Below are positions 6,812 to 8,383 of a stretch of DNA of 8,383 nt, in pieces. Source of the stretch: Oscillospiraceae bacterium (GTDB lineage: Bacteria > Bacillota > Clostridia > Oscillospirales > Ruminococcaceae); assembly GCA_014796735.1 (NCBI GenBank), contig JAAVIG010000078.1, positions 1-8,383 on the forward strand. The letters are read 5' to 3'. A program made the translations under genes and the position numbers. The stretch's first letter is position 1, and each line of letters starts with the position of its first letter. The notes beneath the pieces are model-generated. The model saw only the letters and a list, made by a program, of their open reading frames with translations, searched no databases and was not told the DNA's origin.

Positions 6812-6819
6812 AATAAATT

Positions 6820-6825
6820 CCTCCT
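6820..6825 (-). promoter_or_regulatory. Consensus ribosome binding site of the flavoprotein gene
   Basis: A perfect AGGAGG on the minus strand, 8 bases before ATG 6811, predicts efficient translation and confirms the start. Confidence 0.8.
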
Positions 6826-6847
6826 GTCATTTCATGAAAGCTTTTTC

Positions 6848-6870
6848 GCAGGAAACCTGACTTTTCCTGC
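6848..6870. promoter_or_regulatory. 8-bp inverted repeat near the flavoprotein transcription start, candidate operator
   Basis: GCAGGAAA (6848-6855) and TTTCCTGC (6863-6870) are perfect inverted copies with a 7-base spacer. They lie just downstream of the predicted start point (near 6877), where a bound repressor would block transcription. It could also form a leader hairpin, but no T-tract follows on the minus strand. Confidence 0.45.
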
Positions 6871-6883
6871 ATATTGTATCAAA

Positions 6884-6911
6884 ATTATAACATGTATTTT
6901 AGGAAAGTCAA
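6884..6911 (-). promoter_or_regulatory. Sigma-A promoter of the flavoprotein gene
   Basis: Minus strand: -35 TTGACT at 6911-6906, a 16-bp spacer, and a perfect -10 TATAAT at 6889-6884. A further 6-bp inverted repeat, GAAAGT (6903-6908) / ACTTTC (6918-6923), overlaps the -35 and could be a second operator. Confidence 0.7.
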
Positions 6912-7042
6912 GTACGCACTTTCAGGTTAAATACTTACATGAAGTAAAGTGTAAAGTTAGGTGCTGTATATCAAATAAATGTATAGGCATATTCAGTATC
7001 TTTAAATATCATTTTTTAATGGCGCATTAATTGTTGTTCAAG

Positions 7043-7093
7043 GAAAACAAAAACCGCTTAACAAATCCATCAAAAGGCTTTATCAAGCGGTTT
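7043..7093 (-). terminator. Terminator of the tRNA-Thr gene
   Basis: On the minus strand AAACCGCTT (7093-7085) pairs perfectly with AAGCGGTTT (7059-7051), with a 25-base loop. A T-rich tract (TTTTTGTTTT) overlaps the end of the second arm and continues beyond it. It lies 6 bases past the tRNA CCA end. The loop is large, but position and T-tract support the call. Confidence 0.65.
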
Positions 7094-7098
7094 AATTA

Positions 7099-7174
<76 letters not shown>

Positions 7175-7190
7175 GTTTCATCGCTTAATA

Positions 7191-7219
7191 ATTATAGCAC
7201 AGTTTGAAAAACTTGTCAA
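7191..7219 (-). promoter_or_regulatory. Consensus sigma-A promoter of tRNA-Thr
   Basis: Minus strand: -35 TTGACA at 7219-7214, exactly 17 bp, and -10 TATAAT at 7196-7191. It matches consensus at every box position, as expected for a stable RNA gene, and should start about 10 bases before the mature 5' end. Confidence 0.85.
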
Positions 7220-7266
7220 TAGTTTTTTCGAAAATTTTTTTAAGGTATATTTCAAATTTTAAATAC

Positions 7267-8106
7267 TCAATTACCGAAAGCCGCTCCCTCTATCCTTCCG
7301 ATAACAAACTCATATTCTTTAAAATCCTTTTTTATTCTTTCCCTTGCTCTTCCGCAAAAATCGTGCATACCCTGAACGCTGTTTCTTATAACCTGTTTTG
7401 CGCCCCAGATATGAGTATAATCGTCACGGGGAAAAAACAGCTCGTCTTTATCCATAAGCACCTGTGAGCCCACCTTTTTTTCCTCCGCGCAGATAGACAG
7501 CATTCTTTGCTCGGCAAAAACCATATAACACAAATAATCGTCGCAGTCTATTGCCGATTTCATAAAGGCTATTGCCCGATTGACATAATACTGCTTGAAT
7601 TCCTCGTCGGGAAGGTATAAGAAAGCGGTGTTCATGGGCAATACCTTTTCGTTCATGCCGCTCATTGGAAAAGGCCGCTTGAATTTAAAGGAAGAAATAT
7701 CGGGGTAGACCGAGGGGGTAAGATTTTCTCTGTGCGCCGCCACGATTCGGTTTTGGGGCAGCTCGGGTTTTTTCCATACAATAAAATCGGTGTCTATCAT
7801 TGTGACTGGCGCGGGTATTTCACGAAGTGCCAACAGCTTTCCCGCCGCCCAGAACATTTTCGGATTTATCCCCTCCAGATCGTCGGGAACCACCGTTTCA
7901 ACACTATTCCATACCGCGCCTAAGCCGAGACCTTTAATATATTCCGCAGCCCTGCTGTCGGCGGCAAGTATCATTTCTCCGCCGAAGCCTCTCCAGTTTA
8001 AAGCGGAAATCACGGCGGAGTATAACTCAAATTTATCCATAAAATATGCGCCGTTTGGATTTTTTGCAAAATACGGCGCGGTGGAAATAATATGAATTGC
8101 TTTCAT
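7267..8106 (-). CDS. Putative GT-A-like glycosyltransferase-fold protein (possibly DUF6734-like)
   Basis: This 279-aa protein has no signal peptide or membrane segment. Residues 1-60 look like the first half of a nucleotide-sugar-binding fold: a beta strand at KAIHIISTA, then helices and MILAADSRAAEYIKGLG. Residues 101-111 read VTMIDTDFIVW. The Asp105-Thr-Asp107 pair after a hydrophobic strand is the DxD position where GT-A glycosyltransferases hold a divalent metal and UDP-sugar. GINPKMFWAAGKLLAL (79-94) ahead of it, PMNTAFLYL (157-165) and FAEQRML (197-203) are further conserved-looking blocks. This layout recalls DUF6734-type proteins, which are uncharacterised. The start at ATG 8106 has AAAGGAA upstream. 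The gene follows the partial Gly-Ser-Phe protein by 60 bases on the same strand and is probably cotranscribed with it. Sugar transfer is an inference from fold and motif, and no acceptor can be named. No clear terminator follows it; 7205-7265 is merely AT-rich. Confidence 0.55.
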   Translation of the reverse strand: MKAIHIISTAPYFAKNPNGAYFMDKFELYSAVISALNWRGFGGEMILAADSRAAEYIKGLGLGAVWNSVETVVPDDLEGINPKMFWAAGKLLALREIPAPVTMIDTDFIVWKKPELPQNRIVAAHRENLTPSVYPDISSFKFKRPFPMSGMNEKVLPMNTAFLYLPDEEFKQYYVNRAIAFMKSAIDCDDYLCYMVFAEQRMLSICAEEKKVGSQVLMDKDELFFPRDDYTHIWGAKQVIRNSVQGMHDFCGRARERIKKDFKEYEFVIGRIEGAAFGN

Positions 8107-8166
8107 ACTGTTCCTTTCTTTGTGTTATCGGGATCATGTATCGGTAAAAAGCCGCAATAAAAGCGG

Positions 8167-8383
8167 TTATATTAAGTGAAGTCCGTATCCGAAGCGGTTT
8201 AAGTAGCATGAGGAAATATTCAGCCTTATTTTTTCTTCGGGGGTCAATTGTACGGCGGCAGGCGCAAAGCAGGTCTTTTCCTTGTTTTCGCCAAGCGTAC
8301 CGTCATTTGTGCTATTATTGTAATAATTTGCGCCGAAGCTTCCCATATCGAAGCTGCCCGGTGTAAAGCTGCCTATGCCGAAG
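8167..8383 (-). CDS. C-terminal end of an unrecognised protein with Gly-Ser-Phe repeats (partial)
   Basis: An open frame enters from the right edge and gives 71 residues before TAA at 8169-8167. It begins FGIGSFTPGSFDMGSFGAN, with three GSF units spaced 5-6 residues apart, followed by an Asn/Thr-rich stretch (YYNNSTNDGT). It ends in a more ordinary tail, LTPEEKIRLNISSCYLNRFGYGLHLI. Codon choice resembles that of the neighbouring genes and there is no stop across the span, so it is very likely the 3' end of a real gene. No family is recognised. The flexible Gly/Phe/Ser segment looks like a disordered linker before a short C-terminal motif. It is upstream of, and on the same strand as, the glycosyltransferase-like gene, whose substrate or partner it might be; that is speculation from adjacency. 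Confidence 0.6.
   Translation of the reverse strand, partial: FGIGSFTPGSFDMGSFGANYYNNSTNDGTLGENKEKTCFAPAAVQLTPEEKIRLNISSCYLNRFGYGLHLI

Noticed and set aside
6365..7030. Plus-strand reading frame of 221 codons across the flavoprotein gene and its promoter
   Set aside because: It runs antisense through a clear flavoprotein and then through non-coding promoter DNA. The predicted product has no recognisable features.
7205..7265. AT-rich spacer between the glycosyltransferase-like gene and the tRNA promoter, checked for a terminator or attachment site
   Set aside because: No GC-paired stem and no duplicated tRNA end was seen. No copy of the tRNA 3' end occurs elsewhere in the window, so there is no evidence of an integration site.
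8146..8166. Hairpin CCGC / GCGG followed by CTTTTT on the minus strand between the last two genes
   Set aside because: The stem is only 4 bp with a 7-base loop directly after the stop codon. It is too weak to call a terminator, though some attenuation is possible.

Overview
The window looks like a chromosomal segment of a fibre-degrading Bacillota (Clostridia), most likely an Oscillospirales/Ruminococcus-type gut or rumen bacterium. The grounds are moderate GC with AT-rich intergenic spacers, textbook sigma-A promoters (TTGACA/TATAAT type), AGGAGG-type ribosome binding sites, two lipoproteins with Gram-positive-style lipoboxes, a GH26 mannanase plus a CE1-like esterase under an AraC regulator, and an orphan PknB-like kinase of the kind common in this group. 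The assignment is inferred from gene content only. There is no sign of phage, insertion sequences or CRISPR.

Layout. (1) 1-1952 (+): the 3' part of a soluble Ser/Thr protein kinase fused to a transglutaminase-like domain whose catalytic Cys and His appear to be replaced. (2) A long hairpin at 1959-2001 terminates this gene and the convergent small HTH gene (2020-2418, -). That HTH gene has a near-consensus promoter whose position forces a GTG start downstream of the longest reading frame. (3) 2506-6150 is a carbohydrate-utilisation unit. An AraC-type regulator (-) is divergent from a two-gene operon (+) encoding a lipoprotein GH26 beta-mannanase with a CBM35/CBM6-like module and a lipoprotein alpha/beta-hydrolase esterase. 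The 296-bp divergent control region holds a promoter for each direction and several inverted repeats. (4) A GC-rich hairpin (6191-6224) separates the esterase from a convergent flavodoxin-fold, Isf-like flavoprotein (6266-6811, -), which has its own promoter and a perfect inverted repeat near its start point. (5) A tRNA-Thr(GGT) (-) has its own consensus promoter and terminator. (6) At the right edge, two codirectional genes (-): the C-terminal end of an unrecognised protein with a Gly-Ser-Phe repeat, then a protein of glycosyltransferase-like appearance (possibly DUF6734-like).

How the genes may work together. The best-supported system is the mannan module. The AraC protein probably senses a mannan-derived or other hemicellulose-derived sugar and switches on the divergent operon. 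The two products, both predicted to be anchored on the outer face of the membrane, would then cleave the mannan backbone (GH26) and remove ester substituents (esterase). The most unusual object is the kinase with a degenerate transglutaminase-like domain, paired tail-to-tail with a small XRE-type protein. Their functional link is inferred from adjacency only.
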